Below are positions 61,336 through 64,000 of a stretch of 64,000 nt of DNA, in pieces (position 1 is the stretch's first letter; each line of letters opens with the position of its first letter). The position numbers were made by a program, and so were the translations under genes. Origin of the DNA: Acanthosepion esculentum (taxonomy: Eukaryota; Mollusca; Cephalopoda; Sepiida; Sepiidae). The notes beneath the pieces were generated by a model. It was not told the DNA's origin. It saw only the letters and a program-made list of their open reading frames with translations, and did no database searches. Where the stretch lies: the NCBI GenBank assembly GCA_964036315.1, contig OZ038498.1, positions 4,772,501-4,836,500 of the forward strand, in the 5' to 3' direction.

Positions 61336-62002
61336 TGGACTTGTTCTTGCAAAGTTCAATCCAATGCTTTACATTTAAATTAATTACTAATTCGATAACT
61401 AAACCTTAACACTTACATTGCTTTCCAAAAAAAAAAAAAATACATTAATAATTCTTACTATTCTATAACAATCTTAAGTCTGACCCTATACACTTAACCA
61501 AACTAAATTAGAAAAATGCGATGCACGTTCAAGCCTCTACATATAAATGTGCTCTACACGGATAGACGCTCAGATAAAACCTATCTCCCATTTATATTAA
61601 TCTACGAAACCGTTCATTACAAAATTATCTCGTACTATTTGATATAATCATGCTTGAATACCATTTTGAAGAACAAGTTGAATACTTAATTAGAAATAAA
61701 GTTATTAACCAGTCAAAATTTAATGCCCTCAGAAGCAAAAGAAAGTGAGTAACAATTTTGTCCAAACAATGTAATCAAATTAAGGGATAATCAGGGAAGT
61801 GCCTATATTTCAGAAATACAATTCTATTTAAAATCATTCCATGTATTTTTATGTTTGTACAAACTTGAGGAGAAATAAAGTATTCAGAGGTGAGGGTTTG
61901 TTCCCTTGCTCTAAGTGCAAAAAAAAATTTAGTTGCCCACTTCTACAAGAAATTAAGCCAGCCTTCTGACATCGGTCTTGTTACAGTGTCAATTCAGCCA
62001 TT
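61336..62002. other. Unclassified 3' flank, possible first intron of a downstream gene
   Basis: AT-rich sequence after the candidate donor at 61330, with an A run near 61427. No exon recognised. Confidence 0.35.
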
Positions 62003-62880
62003 TTAGTTCGTTTTGGTATGCAGCATATCAACCTCAAGATTTTTATTGCTGGTAATATTTTGTTTCCTTCAAAAATGTATTGGTGGTGTTAAAACCTATT
62101 TTTACACTTTCATAGTGTTTACATCTCCCAATTTGGGGGTTAACTATTTGCATATAGCAGGGACCCTAACAGGTTGGTTGGTTGTTTGGGGTTTTATGGC
62201 ATATCAACCACTATGGGTTATTTAATGCCAGATCCAGTTTCCACATATTTACTAAATATATATACTTTGTAAACGTAATTTAAGGATAATGTTAGCAACA
62301 TCATTGTTTCAAAAAAACATAGTTGGCAACATCATTGTTTCAATGTGCTGGAAAAGACCTGGAAGTTCACTATTTTCCCCATAGCTGGGACCCCAACAGG
62401 TGCTACCACCCCGGGTCAGGGTGGACCTGGGAACACCAGCAATTAAGAGGTGGTTCCATGCTTCCTCAAAACCTCCTGATCAGAGACCTTGCTGTTGGAT
62501 GCAGTTTAATGTCATACCCAGGACGGACCCTAACAGGTGCTATAAAAAATATATTGCTGGTAATATTTATTTTCAAAAACGTATTCCCGGTAATATTTTT
62601 TTTTCAAAAACATATTGCTGGTAAGTTTTTTCTTTAAAAATTTTATTTCTGGTAATAACTTTTTACAAAGTATTTATTATTTTTACACTTTAATAATGCT
62701 TTTTACCTCAGTTTCGGGGGTTAACTATTTGGTCATAGCTGGGACCCTAACAGGTGCTACCACCCCAGGTTAGGGTGGACCTGGGAACACCAGCAATTAA
62801 GAGGTGGTTCCATGCTCTTCAAAGCCTTCTGATCAAAGACCTTGCTGTTGGATGTAGTTTATCGTCTTACCCAGGATGTG
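62003..62880 (-). mobile_element. HT copy interrupted by an HT-B copy
   Basis: An older HT (62003-62174) is broken in its body and followed after the nested copy by further HT array, body and head (62541-62880). The two outer halves do not form one simple copy, so an additional rearrangement or a second HT is present. Confidence 0.6.
62175..62524 (-). mobile_element. HT-B copy nested in HT, exact 14-bp TSD
   Basis: GGACCCTAACAGGT, itself a piece of HT body, lies at 62161-62174 and 62525-62538. Two array units, full body and head. Confidence 0.85.
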
Positions 62881-63357
62881 CCAAAATGTATTGCTCCATT
62901 TTAGTTTAAAATCCAAGTTTCTGTATGTGAAGGTCGAAGATTGTTTGAACCATAAACATATTGGAATGTAGGAGCTTAGGAAACAGCTGTTTAGATTCTT
63001 TATAATTTTGTGACCAACAAGAAATCAAAACTTGTTGGAAATTTTATTTACCCTGAAATGTCAGTATCATATTGACTACCCGAGTGTGTTGGTTGATCAT
63101 GCCTCTAAACAAAATCGACCAAGGTGAAATCTAAATATTTCATATACAATTTTTATGGCTGCAGTTACATATTTGGAATGGAATTTTATGCATTCAACTA
63201 CAGGTATTTTCTACATAATTCTCTACTTTTCAGGGTAAAGATGTTTTTTAGACATATAATTTTGATATCGAAAATGTTATGTTTTAGTATAAATTTCTTT
63301 AAGGTGGGACATATTGAGGGTTTCAGTATTTTAAGTTTATGTTGCTTTCGTTGTAAT
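62881..63357 (-). mobile_element. Unclassified sequence and LINE 3' UTR relic
   Basis: 63120-63270 matches the LINE 3' UTR type at 29220 and 41550; no stem-loop is left. The remainder is unrecognised. Confidence 0.4.
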
Positions 63358-63497
63358 AGTTTGGTTTGGTTTGGTTTACGGCATATCAACCTCAATGGGT
63401 TATTTAATGCCAACAATTTTTATTGCTGGTAATGATTTATTTAAAAAATCTATTTCTGGTACTATTTTTCCTTCAAAGATGTATTGCTGGTAATATG

Positions 63498-63535
<38 letters not shown>

Positions 63536-63820
63536 CTACGTCCAACAGCAAGGCCTCTGAGGGAGAGATTGAGATTTATACTGCTAAGTCATACACAAAA
63601 TTATATTTACATTTATCCCCATATATATTATTTCTGGTATTAAAACCTATTTTTACACTTTCATAGTGTTTTGAACCCAGTTAGGAGCCAACTATTTGCC
63701 CATAGATGGGACCCTAACAGGTGCTACCACCAGCAATTAAGAGGTGGTTCCACGCTTCCTCAAAACCTCCTGATCAGAGGCCTTGCTGTTGGATGCAGTT
63801 TAACGTCGTACCCAGGATGG
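63358..63820 (-). mobile_element. HT copy with (TA)n and an internal foreign piece
   Basis: Tail, stem-loop and array to 63496, (TA)n at 63497-63534, a short inverted head piece (ACGTCCAACAGCAAGGCCTC, 63538-63557), unknown sequence, then body and head. The inverted piece implies a secondary rearrangement. Confidence 0.55.
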
Positions 63821-63853
63821 TGTAATATTTATGTCTTACAGGTGCTAAGTGAT

Positions 63854-64000
63854 TTGTTTGTTTGGGGTTTTATGGCATATCAACCACTATGGGTTATTTA
63901 ATGCCAGATCCAGTATTTACTAGATATTTCAAAAACGTATAGCTGGCAACATCATTGTTTCAAAAACGTATAGTTGGCAACTGTTTCAAAAACGTATAGC
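63854..64000 (-). mobile_element. HT-B copy running off the window
   Basis: GTTTGTTTGGGGTTTTATGG tail side, stem-loop (63877-63905) and at least three GTATAGCTGGCAAC units before the window ends. Confidence 0.75.

Noticed and set aside
35..64000. HT as a Helitron/HINE-type element (terminal hairpin plus central minisatellite)
   Set aside because: Helitrons make no target-site duplications; HT copies have clear 10-15 bp duplications and a variable simple tail.

Overview
The window is animal genomic DNA, not microbial. It carries one multi-exon gene with GT-AG introns of 0.6 to 7.9 kb, set in AT-rich sequence full of dinucleotide microsatellites and retroposon fragments. The transposon types (RNase H-bearing LINEs, Penelope-like and Ty3/gypsy fragments, a Tc1 element, tRNA-, 5S- and U2-derived short elements) suggest an invertebrate, perhaps an arthropod or mollusc. 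The sequence alone does not settle the species. A 200-base run of N at 32078-32277 shows this is a scaffold from an assembly.

The only recognisable host gene is mitochondrial succinate-semialdehyde dehydrogenase (ALDH5A1) on the + strand. Eleven coding exons run from 16608 to 60687. Joined, they give 1518 nt, or 505 residues plus stop, with no missing exon, frameshift or internal stop. Catalytic Asn175, Glu276 and Cys310, the redox partner Cys312 and the substrate-contact positions Arg183, Arg304 and Ser468 are all present. A splice-acceptor-like site just before the start codon suggests a noncoding first exon upstream. Just past the 3' end, 61215-61335 looks like the promoter and first exon of another gene.

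Almost everything else is repeats. About 40 copies of one family, called HT (hairpin-tail) here, fill the introns and flanks. In its inferred sense orientation HT has a head beginning near TCCTGGGTATGACG, a conserved body, a variable array of roughly 30-bp units, a stem-loop and a short simple-sequence tail. At least eight copies have 10-15 bp direct repeats at both ends, so they moved by target-primed reverse transcription. The same stem-loop tail ends LINE fragments in this window that encode RNase H or the ORF2 C-terminus, and also a composite 5S rRNA/tRNA SINE. This looks like a LINE with several dependent non-autonomous families that share one 3' recognition structure. Nearly all HT copies inside ALDH5A1 lie antisense to the gene.

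Layout: 1-2770, HT copies and a 5S/tRNA SINE. 2771-8430, sparse sequence, a perfect 43-bp inverted repeat and LINE RT/RNase H remnants split by an HT copy. 8466-13830, a hairpin cluster and a gypsy gag remnant with an HT insertion. 13840-16600, SINE palindromes and AT-rich DNA. 16608-60687, ALDH5A1 with repeat-packed introns, including a Penelope-like endonuclease remnant, a LINE ORF1 remnant, a Tc1 deletion derivative and a U2 snRNA-like segment. 60688-64000, 3' flank, candidate promoter and more HT copies.
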